Source of the DNA: CAYUIS01 sp964444825 | GTDB taxonomy: Bacteria; Chloroflexota; Anaerolineae; B4-G1 | Assembly (NCBI GenBank): GCA_964444825.1 | Contig: CAYUIS010000029.1 | Coordinates: forward strand, 1 to 43,193 | Direction: 5' to 3' | DNA length: 43,193 nt | In this document: piece after piece, positions 1 to 8,113 of the stretch | How the letters are laid out: each line of letters starts with the position of its first letter | How positions within the stretch are numbered: the stretch's first letter is position 1 | Notes under the pieces: model-generated | What the model saw: only the letters and a program-made list of their open reading frames with translations | Told to the model about the DNA's origin: nothing | Database searches by the model: none | Made by a program: the position numbers and the translations under genes

Positions 1-15
1 TGGTGAGGAGAAGAT

Positions 16-2106
16 ATGAGGAAACCCGAGACGTGGCGACTTGTGGGCATCATAGTTGTCGCCTTGATTGCCTTGTTTGTTGACCTGAACATCGACCACC
101 CAGATTGGGCAGAGAATCTCGTGTTCTGGCAGCCAGCCAGCCAGCGGGATATCGCACTACGACTAGGGCTCGACCTGCAGGGCGGGCTCCAGGTCTTGCT
201 CGCGGCCGAGGTGGCAGAAGACCAGGAGCTAGACGCCGCATCGATGGAAACCGCCCGGCGCATCGTCGAGAATCGGGTCAACGGTATGGGGTTGACCGAG
301 CCCGTCGTGCAGTCCCAGGGTGAGCGCCGCATCATCGTCGAACTGCCTGGCATCGAAAACCCAGAGCAGGCAGTAGAGACGATCAAAGGGACTGCGTTGC
401 TAGAGTTCGTCGATGCCGGCCGCATCCCTTTGCCGGCTGGAACCATTGTCACAACCTCAATGGGTGGCCCCACCACAATGTCACCGGAAGAACAGGTGAC
501 AACCTCCTTGACGACTAGTCCCACGCCCGAGGTCGAAATCGTACCGCCAGAAACCGCTGCTGCAGAACCGGCAACAGAACTAGATTCACCGCCAATGCCA
601 GAGAATCCTGCCGATCGCAACGGTATGTACAGCGAACCTCCAGAGATGGCAATTGACGTCAGTAAGACGTATGTCGCCGTCATCGAGACCGAGAAAGGTG
701 ACATTGTCGTCGAGCTCTTTGACGACAAGGCACCCAACACCGTCAACAACTTTGTCTTCCTTGCCCAGCAGGGCTTTTACGACAACACGACTTTCCACCG
801 TGTCATCCCAGATTTTATGGCTCAAGCAGGTGACCCAACAGGCACCGGCACAGGGGGCGCAGGGTACAGATTCGCCGACGAGTTTCATCCCGATCTGAGG
901 CACAGCGGCCCTGGGATTCTATCTATGGCCAACTCTGGGCCCGATACTAACAGCAGTCAGTTCTTTATCACCTACGAAGCCACGCCCTGGCTTGATGGTG
1001 CCCATTCCGTGTTCGGACAAGTAGTGGACGGAATGAGCGTGCTCCAGTCTCTGACGCCGCGCGATCCTGCCGAAGCTACAACACCAGGCGATCTATTGGA
1101 AAAGATCACCATCACAGTGACTGACTCTGGGATTACTTCCACTGCAGACATCACCTCGACTGGCGAGAACGTCTTTACGCCCACGCAGCCAACACCTACT
1201 CCTTCTCCACCGCCGTCGGGCGGTTCGATCATTTACGACACAATCCTCACAGGTGCCGACATAAAGAACGTTGGCCTCGACCGTACACAGCAAGGCGAGT
1301 ATATCATTCCGTTCGAGCTAAACCCAGATGCGGCTCAAGCGTTCGCTGACTACACGGCTACTCACGTCGAGCAGCACCTCTGCATCGTGCTTGACAACAC
1401 CGTTATCTCGTGCCCCAGGGTCAGCGAACCTATCCCGAGCGGTCAGGGCTCCATCTCCGGTCAATTTACGTTCGAGTCCGCGCGCCAACTGGCGATCCAG
1501 CTACGTTATGGTGCGCTGCCCATTCCACTTCGAGTGGAGAGCTTTAACCGCATTGGCGCGACCCTGGGCACCGAATCGGTGGAGAAATCCATCCGCGCTG
1601 GAGTGGTCGGACTGGTCATTGTGCTCCTGTTTATGCTGATCTACTACCGGCTGCCGGGTGGCCTGGCCGACATTGCGCTCATCATCTACGTGCTGGTCAA
1701 CTTTGCTCTCTACAAGCTGGCCCCTATCACGCTCACGCTGCCTGGTATCGCCGGTTTCATCCTCTCGTCCGGGATGGCGGTCGATGCCAACATACTCATC
1801 TTTGAGCGTATGAAGGAAGAGCTGCGAAGAGGTCGAAGGCTGGCAACTGCGGTCGAAATTGGATTCAGTCGCGCTTGGCCTTCGATCCGGGACAGCCAAG
1901 CATCGACCCTCATCATCTGCTTGGTCCTCTTCCTCTTTGGCACCAACTTTGGAGCCAGCATTGTGAAGGGATTCGCCGTCACTCTGGCCATTGGAACCGT
2001 TGTTAACATCTTTACAGCCGTGTTTGCCACACGCACCTTTATGCGCCAAGTCGCTCATTCGGCAGCCGAGTGGCTTCTGGAACGCAAGTGGCTGTTGGGA
2101 GTCTAG
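16..2106 (+). CDS. secD: SecD protein translocase subunit with inserted cyclophilin (PPIase) domain
   Basis: SecD is the membrane subunit that, with SecF, uses the proton-motive force to help pull proteins through SecYEG. The protein has 696 residues. Visible parts are TM1 (about 8-24), the SecD motif LGLDLQGG (about 50-57), the second half of P1 from LTGAD (411-415) to about 515, and a five-helix block (about 527-671) with AVDAN at 588-592. Between the two P1 halves (about 140-405) lies a Pro/Thr/Glu-rich linker, a complete cyclophilin domain (about 217-370) and a second Thr/Pro linker. Cyclophilin active-site residues are present by pattern: R262, F267, Q270, F317, W325 and H330, matching human CypA R55, F60, Q63, F113, W121 and H126. 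The start is ATG with GGAG upstream. secF follows after 2 bp. SecD identity is very sure; a folded extracytoplasmic isomerase is inferred. Confidence 0.96.
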   Translation: MRKPETWRLVGIIVVALIALFVDLNIDHPDWAENLVFWQPASQRDIALRLGLDLQGGLQVLLAAEVAEDQELDAASMETARRIVENRVNGMGLTEPVVQSQGERRIIVELPGIENPEQAVETIKGTALLEFVDAGRIPLPAGTIVTTSMGGPTTMSPEEQVTTSLTTSPTPEVEIVPPETAAAEPATELDSPPMPENPADRNGMYSEPPEMAIDVSKTYVAVIETEKGDIVVELFDDKAPNTVNNFVFLAQQGFYDNTTFHRVIPDFMAQAGDPTGTGTGGAGYRFADEFHPDLRHSGPGILSMANSGPDTNSSQFFITYEATPWLDGAHSVFGQVVDGMSVLQSLTPRDPAEATTPGDLLEKITITVTDSGITSTADITSTGENVFTPTQPTPTPSPPPSGGSIIYDTILTGADIKNVGLDRTQQGEYIIPFELNPDAAQAFADYTATHVEQHLCIVLDNTVISCPRVSEPIPSGQGSISGQFTFESARQLAIQLRYGALPIPLRVESFNRIGATLGTESVEKSIRAGVVGLVIVLLFMLIYYRLPGGLADIALIIYVLVNFALYKLAPITLTLPGIAGFILSSGMAVDANILIFERMKEELRRGRRLATAVEIGFSRAWPSIRDSQASTLIICLVLFLFGTNFGASIVKGFAVTLAIGTVVNIFTAVFATRTFMRQVAHSAAEWLLERKWLLGV

Positions 2107-2108
2107 TT

Positions 2109-3044
2109 ATGTTCAACATCGTCGAAAAACGCCGCTGGTACTTCTTCTTCTCGGCCGTCCTAATCGCGTTGAGCTTCACTGCGATGATCATATCTGGGTT
2201 GCAGTTTGGCCAGCCTCTCCGGCTCGGCATTGACTTTACCGGTGGAAGCATCTTTGTGATCAAGTTCGAGCAGGGTGTGACAGAGAATGATATCCGGACG
2301 GTCTTTGTGGACTATGGGCTCGAGAGTGCAATCGTGCAGCAGGTTGGATCGCCAGATGAGCACACGTGGCAGATACGCACGCGTGAGGTCACCGCCGACG
2401 AAGTAGGCGATCTGCTCGTTGCATTGGAGGAGCAAGTCGCAGGCATAGATCGAGATGCCTTAACCTTCGACACGGTGGAGCCCACGGTAGGTAGTGAGGT
2501 CGCTAGTGCTGCAGGGCTGGCTGTGCTCGTGGCCGCCTTTGTCATTGTGGTGTTTATGTGGTTCTCTTTCAGGCGTGTGCCCAATGCCTTCCGCTACGGG
2601 GTGTGCACTATCGTGGGCATAGTCCACAATCTACTCGTCGCCTTTGGATTCTACGCGCTGATGGGCATCCTCCTAGGCTGGGAAGTTGACGCACTCTTCC
2701 TCACTGCCGTTCTAACCGTGATTGGCTTCTCCGTTCAGGATGTGATTGTCGTGTTCGACCGAATCCGAGAGAACATTCCCAGGCACAAGACAGAACCCTT
2801 TGAGCGCGTGGTCAACCGCTCCATCCTGGAGACCATCCACCGGTCTCTGGCCACGCAGCTCAACGCAATGTTCGTGATGGTCGCCATCATCCTTTTCGGT
2901 GGACCGACGATCAAGGCCTTCATTGCCACCATGCTCGTCGGCATGGTTAGCGAAACCTACTCGGCGATCTTCATCGCAGTTCCCCTGCTGGTCGCTTGGG
3001 AGAAGGCAGCCAGTCGGCGTGCACTGGCCAAAGCAACGGCGTAG
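2109..3044 (+). CDS. secF: SecF protein translocase subunit
   Basis: SecF partners SecD in the SecDF complex at the extracytoplasmic face of the translocon. The chosen start is the ATG two bases after the secD stop, with GGGAG about 7 bases upstream; it gives 311 residues, the usual SecF size. An in-frame start further upstream would lie inside secD and is unlikely. TM1 is at about 10-30, the SecF motif GIDFTGG at 40-46, and the P4-proximal signature reads GFSVQDVIVVFDRIREN. The usual Asn before the Asp is Gln here. Five more hydrophobic helices follow and the C-terminus is basic. secD and secF form a translationally coupled pair. A convergent phosphatase gene begins its 3' end 64 bp downstream. 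Confidence 0.97.
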   Translation: MFNIVEKRRWYFFFSAVLIALSFTAMIISGLQFGQPLRLGIDFTGGSIFVIKFEQGVTENDIRTVFVDYGLESAIVQQVGSPDEHTWQIRTREVTADEVGDLLVALEEQVAGIDRDALTFDTVEPTVGSEVASAAGLAVLVAAFVIVVFMWFSFRRVPNAFRYGVCTIVGIVHNLLVAFGFYALMGILLGWEVDALFLTAVLTVIGFSVQDVIVVFDRIRENIPRHKTEPFERVVNRSILETIHRSLATQLNAMFVMVAIILFGGPTIKAFIATMLVGMVSETYSAIFIAVPLLVAWEKAASRRALAKATA

Positions 3045-3078
3045 AATCGGACACTGAAGAGTCTTGCACACATCATTG

Positions 3079-3114
3079 CAGACATCTTCACAGACGTCAT
3101 CACAGACATCATCG
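3079..3114. repeat. Three imperfect 12-bp tandem repeats
   Basis: Three consecutive 12-mers (CAGACATCTTCA, CAGACGTCATCA, CAGACATCATCG) lie between the convergent secF and phosphatase genes and run over the phosphatase stop codon. No terminator hairpin is seen here. Confidence 0.6.
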
Positions 3115-3912
3115 AGGTCGGAGCACGTCCATCAGGTTAGCATGCAATGTAGGATTGGCGGACACAATGCCGCGGATCTGTACATCCGCCTGGTTGAACT
3201 GGAGGTCGTGGCCGCTCAGGTCAGTCACCCGCCCGCCAGCAGCCAGCACCAGGGCCACCCCAGCACAAACATCCCACTCGTGCTTGGGCTTTAGGCTTAC
3301 GTACGCATCCGCAAAACCCGCCGCCACCCTTCCCAGCTTGTACGCCGCGCTGCCCAGAGGCCGCAGATCAAGCATTTCCTCGTGGGTCGTCCACATTCCT
3401 GACTTGATCTCCGTGCTGCTAACCAACACCTGAGCATCTCTCGCCCTAGTGCGCTCGCTCATTGACCTGCCGCCAGCGCCATTGTATGCTAGCCCTTGAC
3501 CGACGATCCCGGCCATGGTCTCCTTGGTGGCCGGGTTGTGCACCACGCCCAGCAATGGAAGGCCACGCTCGACGAGTGCCACACTGACCGCGAATTCATC
3601 CAACCCCTCGATAAACTCCCGTGTCCCGTCCAGCGGGTCTACCACCCACACACAGGTCCTGATCAAGCGATCCGGCGTATCGACAGTCTCCTCAGAGAGC
3701 CAACCGCACTCAGGTGTTGCGGCCGCCAGCCTCGTGCGCAGCAGCTCGTCTGCCGCAAGGTCAGCCTCGGTGACCGGGCTGTCTTTTGCTTTATCCCAAC
3801 TCCGGCAGGTCGACCTGTCGCAATCCAAGATCACCTCACCAGCCGCCTGTGCAGCCGAAACGGCAACCGACAAAAGCCTGTCCAAACCCCATCCGATTGA
3901 GCCCATTTGCAT
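3109..3912 (-). CDS. Inositol monophosphatase family phosphatase (IMPase/CysQ-like)
   Basis: This is a Mg-dependent, Li-sensitive-type phosphatase that could hydrolyse inositol phosphates or 3'(2'),5'-bisphosphonucleotides (CysQ role). Numbered from the ATG at 3912 it has 267 residues and the full IMPase metal site: TEAD (Asp51), SEE (Glu74/Glu75), the motif DPLDGT (Asp92, Asp95, Gly96, Thr97) and the C-terminal EWD (Asp214) followed by an AG-rich stretch. The GSAAYKLGRVAAG stretch before EWD resembles CysQ, but the substrate cannot be fixed from sequence. The frame is open to a TTG at 3924; ATGs at 3912 and 3906 are better starts, though no strong Shine-Dalgarno is visible for any. It is convergent with secF and divergent from exonuclease III. 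Confidence 0.88.
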   Translation of the reverse strand: MQMGSIGWGLDRLLSVAVSAAQAAGEVILDCDRSTCRSWDKAKDSPVTEADLAADELLRTRLAAATPECGWLSEETVDTPDRLIRTCVWVVDPLDGTREFIEGLDEFAVSVALVERGLPLLGVVHNPATKETMAGIVGQGLAYNGAGGRSMSERTRARDAQVLVSSTEIKSGMWTTHEEMLDLRPLGSAAYKLGRVAAGFADAYVSLKPKHEWDVCAGVALVLAAGGRVTDLSGHDLQFNQADVQIRGIVSANPTLHANLMDVLRPR

Positions 3913-3938
3913 GACGCTATCCAAGATTCTAGGAAACG

Positions 3939-3975
3939 GTGGCCCTCAGCCACTCAAAGAGTGGCCCTCAGCCAC
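3939..3975. repeat. Two 15-bp direct repeats, each a small hairpin
   Basis: GTGGCCCTCAGCCAC occurs at 3939-3953 and again, identical, at 3961-3975. Each copy can fold as GTGGC/GCCAC with a 5-base loop. They sit in the 223-bp divergent region between the phosphatase and exonuclease genes. The role is unknown. Confidence 0.7.
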
Positions 3976-4080
3976 CCGCGACGCTCTGGGCATTATAGGC
4001 GAAAAACCATTCGGCGCAATTCATTTGCAAATACGTCCTGTTTCCCGAGAGACAGCTCGTGACAGCACCGTCTCGTTGTT

Positions 4081-4108
4081 TTGCCCCTGCGCTAACCTGG
4101 CTTATAAT
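4081..4108 (+). promoter_or_regulatory. Sigma-70-like promoter of exonuclease III
   Basis: TTGCCC at 4081-4086, a 16-bp spacer and a perfect TATAAT at 4103-4108. Transcription would begin near 4115, about 20 bases before the ATG. Confidence 0.6.
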
Positions 4109-4135
4109 ATGCCCACCACAACGGAGGTGTCACCT

Positions 4136-4921
4136 ATGCAGAAAGTAATCACGCTACTCTCGTGGAATGTAAACGGCATCCGCGCGGCGCACCGAAAGGG
4201 TTTCCAGGAATGGTTGGTCCAAACTGGCCCCGATATTCTCTGTCTACAAGAGACTAGAGCGGAAGAGTCACAGCTCCCATCGGCCTTGGTCCATCCAGAA
4301 GGCTACCACTCGTTCTGGAACAGCTCCCACACAAAGAAAGGCTACAGTGGCACAGGCCTGCTCACGCGCTCCAGACCACTTGATGTGCAGTCTGGCCTAG
4401 GGATAGAGGAGTTCGATCAAGAGGGACGCACGATCATCGCCTACTACCCCTCCTTTACTCTGATCAACTGCTACTTCCCCAACGGCGGCCGCGATCACAG
4501 CCGCGTGCCCTTCAAACTGGCGTTCTACGACGCTTTTCTGGACAGGTGTGAACAATTGCGCGCCCAGGGCCAAGCGCTGATATTCTGCGGTGACGTGAAC
4601 ACCGCCCACAAAGAAATCGATCTAGCCCATCCCAAGACAAACCAACAGACCACGGGTTTTCTTCCAGAAGAACGGGCCTGGATTGACCAAGTGGTGGCGT
4701 CAGGTTACATAGATACCTTCCGGCACTTTTATCCGGACTTGCAGGGCCAGTATACTTGGTGGTCTATGCCCACCCGCGCCAGGGAGCGCAATGTCGGCTG
4801 GCGAATAGATTACTTTTTCGTTGGCGCCGAACTGTTGGATAGGACCGCCGATGCGTTTGTCCTGCCTGATGTGATGGGGAGTGATCATTGCCCGGTGGGA
4901 CTGTGCCTCCTAGCATACTAG
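4136..4921 (+). CDS. xth: Exodeoxyribonuclease III / AP endonuclease
   Basis: This Mg-dependent nuclease nicks DNA at abasic sites and trims 3' ends in base-excision repair. The 261-residue protein, close to the 268 of E. coli ExoIII, shows the endonuclease/exonuclease/phosphatase fold markers in order: SWNVNGIRA (N11, N13), LQET (Glu39), GDVNTAH (Asp153, Asn155), RIDYF (Asp225) and SDHCPV (Asp250, His251). These match the E. coli residues E34, D151, N153, D229, D258 and H259. The ATG at 4136 is chosen because GGAGG lies 8 bases upstream at 4123-4127 and homology starts there. The frame is open far upstream but antisense to the phosphatase, so that extension is not coding. It has its own promoter. 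Confidence 0.96.
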   Translation: MQKVITLLSWNVNGIRAAHRKGFQEWLVQTGPDILCLQETRAEESQLPSALVHPEGYHSFWNSSHTKKGYSGTGLLTRSRPLDVQSGLGIEEFDQEGRTIIAYYPSFTLINCYFPNGGRDHSRVPFKLAFYDAFLDRCEQLRAQGQALIFCGDVNTAHKEIDLAHPKTNQQTTGFLPEERAWIDQVVASGYIDTFRHFYPDLQGQYTWWSMPTRARERNVGWRIDYFFVGAELLDRTADAFVLPDVMGSDHCPVGLCLLAY

Positions 4922-4980
4922 CAGGTAGCCCGCCAGGTTGAACAGCGCAACAGAACAAGATAGAAAAGGGGACGGTCAAT

Positions 4981-5505
4981 ATGACATGGTGGGCAACTAT
5001 ATTTAATGCGCTGCTGATCTTTTCTCTACGCCTGATCGACGTCTCGATGGGAACCGTGCGTACAATCATGGTCATGCGCGGTATGCGCAAGTGGGCGGCG
5101 ATGATTGGTTTCGTGGAGGTGAGCATCTGGGTGGTAGCCATCAGCAGAGTGATCGGGCAAATGAACAACATCTTGAGCGTGATTGGCTATGGCGGAGGCT
5201 TTGCCGCGGGCACACTGCTAGGGATGTGGATCGAGGACAAACTCGCCCTGGGTCACGTGGACATCCGGATCATATCAACGACCAAGGGTCAGACGATCAC
5301 CCAGACTATCCGCGAGGCAGGCTATGGTGCGACTCAATTGCAGGCTGAGGGAAAGTCTGGCCCGGTCTATGTGACGAGCATCGTTGCCTCCCGCAAAGAG
5401 ATCCCAGACATTATCCGCCTGGTCAACAAGACTGACGCGACCGCCTTTGTCACCATCGAAGAAGCACGCCGGGTGATGCGAGGACACCAGCGACTGGTCA
5501 AATGA
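4981..5505 (+). CDS. UPF0316 membrane protein (DUF5698 + DUF2179)
   Basis: This 174-residue protein belongs to a widespread family of unknown function. Three hydrophobic helices (about 4-24, 38-56, 64-84) include the family stretch DVSMGTVRTIMVMRG at 20-34. A soluble alpha/beta domain of DUF2179 type follows (about 90-165), the same small domain found at the end of YitT-like proteins. The ATG is preceded by a GGGG-rich weak Shine-Dalgarno. It lies 59 bp after exonuclease III on the same strand and may be read from the same promoter. It converges on the aldolase gene across an 81-bp gap that holds only a weak CCCC/GGGG hairpin. Confidence 0.85.
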   Translation: MTWWATIFNALLIFSLRLIDVSMGTVRTIMVMRGMRKWAAMIGFVEVSIWVVAISRVIGQMNNILSVIGYGGGFAAGTLLGMWIEDKLALGHVDIRIISTTKGQTITQTIREAGYGATQLQAEGKSGPVYVTSIVASRKEIPDIIRLVNKTDATAFVTIEEARRVMRGHQRLVK

Positions 5506-5586
5506 CCATCCCAAGACAGCAGTTGGCCACGCAAAGCAGGGACGCACCGCAGGCCGCCCCCATACGGGGCCGTACACCAGGCCTAT

Positions 5587-6534
5587 CTAGCCCAGAGCAG
5601 TGCGCACCTCTCCAAGATGTCCCGCAGAGCCGAGCAGTTCATTTCGGCTGGCGATGAACCTACTATACTCTTCTATGTACACTGCCCCAGGCTTTCGGAA
5701 GTCGAACACCTCTGGATGATCACGCAGGTACTCGCGGTGAACGCGCATCCACACCAGACGTCCATCGGTGTCAATGTTTATCTTGCAGACACCAAGGCGT
5801 GCTGCAGGCAGGTACTGCTCGGGATCGACCCCTTTGGCCCCCTTTATCTCGCCACCCGCAGCATTGATCCGCTCGACCTCATCTTGAGGAACAGAGGATG
5901 AGCCGTGCATCACCAAGGGGAATCCCGGCACGAGATCTTGAATGGCCTCGATGATCTCATAGTGGAGCCGCTGAGAGCCAGCGAACTTGAACGCGCCGTG
6001 GCTGGTGCCGATTGCACACGCGAGGCTATCACATCCAGTGCGCTCGATGAACTCTGCCGCCTGCTCTGGATCAGTAAGGTGCACTTTAGCCTCATCGACA
6101 CTGATGTCTTCCTCCACACCCCCAAGCTGACCCAACTCGGCTTCAACACTGATTCCTCGATCGTGTGCCCTCTCGACCACGCGCTTCGTGACGGCGATAT
6201 TCTCCACAAACGGCATATGGCTGGCGTCAATCATAACAGACGAATAGAAACCCGACTCGATACAATCGTAACAGGTTTCCTCATCTCCGTGATCGAGGTG
6301 GACGGCAAAGACAGCATCGGTGAACACCTCATCAGCGGCACGGATCATTCCCTCAAGCATCCGCTTGTCCGTATACCTGCGCGCCCCCCTGGAAATCTGC
6401 ACAATGAACGGTGCTTGGGACTCGATATTGCCACGAAAGAGCCCCATTGTCTGTTCCGCGTTGTTGATGTTATACGCTCCGAGGGCGTATCTCCCATACG
6501 CCTGTCCGAACAACTGCTTTGTTGTTACAATCAC
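5587..6534 (-). CDS. fba: Class II fructose-bisphosphate aldolase
   Basis: This Zn-dependent aldolase interconverts fructose-1,6-bisphosphate with DHAP and glyceraldehyde-3-phosphate in glycolysis and gluconeogenesis. The 315-residue protein carries HLDHGD (His79, catalytic Asp81, Zn ligand His82), EAELGQLGG, the Zn ligand in IGTSHG, HGSSS, and the phosphate-binding NIDTDGR, all in family order. GatY/KbaY-type tagatose-bisphosphate aldolases share these motifs, so substrate is inferred. The start is GTG at 6534, supported by AAGGGGG six bases upstream; no ATG is suitable. It lies downstream of the LysM gene on the same strand, separated by two strong hairpins, so it is probably transcribed mostly on its own. 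Confidence 0.93.
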   Translation of the reverse strand: MIVTTKQLFGQAYGRYALGAYNINNAEQTMGLFRGNIESQAPFIVQISRGARRYTDKRMLEGMIRAADEVFTDAVFAVHLDHGDEETCYDCIESGFYSSVMIDASHMPFVENIAVTKRVVERAHDRGISVEAELGQLGGVEEDISVDEAKVHLTDPEQAAEFIERTGCDSLACAIGTSHGAFKFAGSQRLHYEIIEAIQDLVPGFPLVMHGSSSVPQDEVERINAAGGEIKGAKGVDPEQYLPAARLGVCKINIDTDGRLVWMRVHREYLRDHPEVFDFRKPGAVYIEEYSRFIASRNELLGSAGHLGEVRTALG

Positions 6535-6583
6535 GTCTTACCCCCTTGAGTAGTGAATGGTCGAAAGCTCCTGTCAGAGTAAG

Positions 6584-6617
6584 GCTGCGTTCAAACCCGA
6601 GCGGGTTTGAACGCAGC
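6584..6617. terminator. Perfect 15-bp hairpin upstream of fba
   Basis: Left arm 6584-6598 (GCTGCGTTCAAACCC), tetraloop GAGC, right arm 6603-6617. The stem is perfect but has no T tract on either strand. It is 92 bases past the LysM gene stop and 50 bases before fba, so it could be a terminator, an RNA-stabilising end or a regulator site for fba. Confidence 0.55.
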
Positions 6618-6642
6618 ACAACAAACCAACAACACCTCAGAC

Positions 6643-6666
6643 CCTCGTTCTGGCCAAAGAACGAGG
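6643..6666 (-). terminator. Hairpin downstream of LysM-PA14 gene
   Basis: Nine-bp perfect stem (CCTCGTTCT/AGAACGAGG) with a 6-base loop, 43 bases past the LysM gene stop. On the minus strand it is followed by a T/G-rich stretch, a weak intrinsic terminator pattern. Confidence 0.5.
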
Positions 6667-6708
6667 ATACCAGATCATTCGGCGCGCTGGCGCTGCCTCA
6701 TTGTGACT

Positions 6709-7956
6709 CTAGTGGGGCTCCCACCACGCATAGACCAGCGCGTCGCCCCCGTGCTCATAGTACTCAACCTTGACCTCGTAGGTGCCGGTCTCCAACCAGT
6801 GATCGACACAATGCGTGGTCCCGGCATTCGCGTGCCATTCGTCCAGGATCAGATCACCTCCCACCCAGACACGCGCCCCGTCGTCACTCCTGGCGCAGAA
6901 ACGGTAGTGATCTGTCTTGAAATGTGCCTTGGTCATCCAGCGGACGGAGAAACCATCCCACCACACTGCATCCATAGGACTGCGCGTGCCCCAATCAAAT
7001 CCAATGTACGCATCGTGGCGCGTTACAACCGGATCCCCATCTAGATTCTCATTGTTGTAGTATTCGCCAGACCAGCCATCTTCAGATATCGGCGTGACAG
7101 TCGCGTTAGGATCAGGGGTGGCAGTTGGCGCTGTCCACGAGACGGCCTTCCACCAGAAATAGACACGTGCGACCTGGTTACGCTCATAGTATTCCACCTT
7201 GATGGTATGATCGCCAGCCGACATATCCAAGTCCTTCGTATACAGACGGTAGCCGCCATCGCGCCAACTGCTAATGATGAGTTCATCATCGACATAGACG
7301 CGGACACCATCATCTATCTTTGTATAGAAGCGATAGGTGCCCTCATCAAAGTAAAAGGTCCCCGTCCACCGTATGGAAAAGTTGTTTGAAGGCATTCCCC
7401 CGGCAGGTGGTCCCCAATCCCAGTCAAAGTTGATCCCTTCATCTTCACGTGTGAGATAGGCCGACCCCGTCAGCGAGACGTTGTCATAATACTCGCCCGA
7501 CCAAGGTCCCGGCCACGAACCTGGCATCGTTGGCTGTGGTTGGGGCTTTACAGGGGGTGTCGTTCCTGGGATGACAAGCCGCTGTCCCACGTAAATGTAG
7601 TTCAAATTGGTGATACCGTTGGCCCGAGCGATGGCCCAGGCATCCACTCCGTAACGCAGTGCGATATGCAGCAGTGTCTCACCAGCCTGCACTACGTGGA
7701 CCCTACCTGCCGCCCCCCCACTCGGAATCGAAAGCCGCTGTCCCACATAGATACGGTTGGGATTAGTGATTCCGTTGGCGTTGGCGATGGTCCACATACT
7801 CACCCCATAGCGGCGCGCGATGCTATACAATGTCTCGCCCCGTTGTACGACGTGAATAACACTACCTCTGCTTGACGATGCCGATGCTGGCAGAACGCCG
7901 ACCAGCACTACCAATGTTGCCACAACGCATGCGATGGTAAGCCATCTCCTGTGCAT
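6709..7956 (-). CDS. Secreted LysM-LysM-PA14-PA14 protein
   Basis: The protein (415 residues from the ATG at 7956) has a signal peptide with a basic start, a hydrophobic core and an ASA-SS cleavage site near residue 27. Two LysM domains follow, each with the V-x-GETL-x-IA-x-RYGV and YVGQRL-x-IP pattern, which bind GlcNAc-containing glycans such as peptidoglycan. Two PA14 domains follow, each with GEYY at the start, a DDG turn and a VEYYE end; PA14 folds usually bind carbohydrate. A cell-wall-attached sugar-binding or adhesion role is inferred; no catalytic domain is seen. The ATG at 7956 is preferred over in-frame upstream codons because AAGGAGGTG precedes it by six bases. A near-consensus promoter lies 81 bases upstream. 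Confidence 0.9.
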   Translation of the reverse strand: MHRRWLTIACVVATLVVLVGVLPASASSSRGSVIHVVQRGETLYSIARRYGVSMWTIANANGITNPNRIYVGQRLSIPSGGAAGRVHVVQAGETLLHIALRYGVDAWAIARANGITNLNYIYVGQRLVIPGTTPPVKPQPQPTMPGSWPGPWSGEYYDNVSLTGSAYLTREDEGINFDWDWGPPAGGMPSNNFSIRWTGTFYFDEGTYRFYTKIDDGVRVYVDDELIISSWRDGGYRLYTKDLDMSAGDHTIKVEYYERNQVARVYFWWKAVSWTAPTATPDPNATVTPISEDGWSGEYYNNENLDGDPVVTRHDAYIGFDWGTRSPMDAVWWDGFSVRWMTKAHFKTDHYRFCARSDDGARVWVGGDLILDEWHANAGTTHCVDHWLETGTYEVKVEYYEHGGDALVYAWWEPH

Positions 7957-8036
7957 CTCACACCTCCTTATGCTTAGGCACACCGTTGAACTACGGCCAG
8001 TCAGCGTGATTGGCAAATGCTCCACGCTCGACTCCT

Positions 8037-8065
8037 ATAATACTCAACATTTCCGCTTATGTCAA
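8037..8065 (-). promoter_or_regulatory. Promoter of LysM-PA14 gene
   Basis: On the minus strand: perfect TTGACA at 8065-8060, 17-bp spacer, TATTAT at 8042-8037. The start would be near 8030, giving a leader of about 75 bases. Confidence 0.8.
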
Positions 8066-8113
8066 ATCCTCTTGCAGGGGCACGTCGCCACGATTCTCTC
8101 AGAGAATCAAACA

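Noticed and set aside
1501..2058. 185-codon open frame on the minus strand
   Set aside because: It is antisense to the conserved SecD membrane domain and its product is low-complexity with no family features.
3515..4135. N-terminal extension of the exonuclease III frame
   Set aside because: It runs antisense to the phosphatase gene and lies upstream of a clear promoter, Shine-Dalgarno and homologous start at 4136.
5905..6549. 214-codon plus-strand frame
   Set aside because: It is the mirror of the aldolase gene, whose catalytic motifs are certain.
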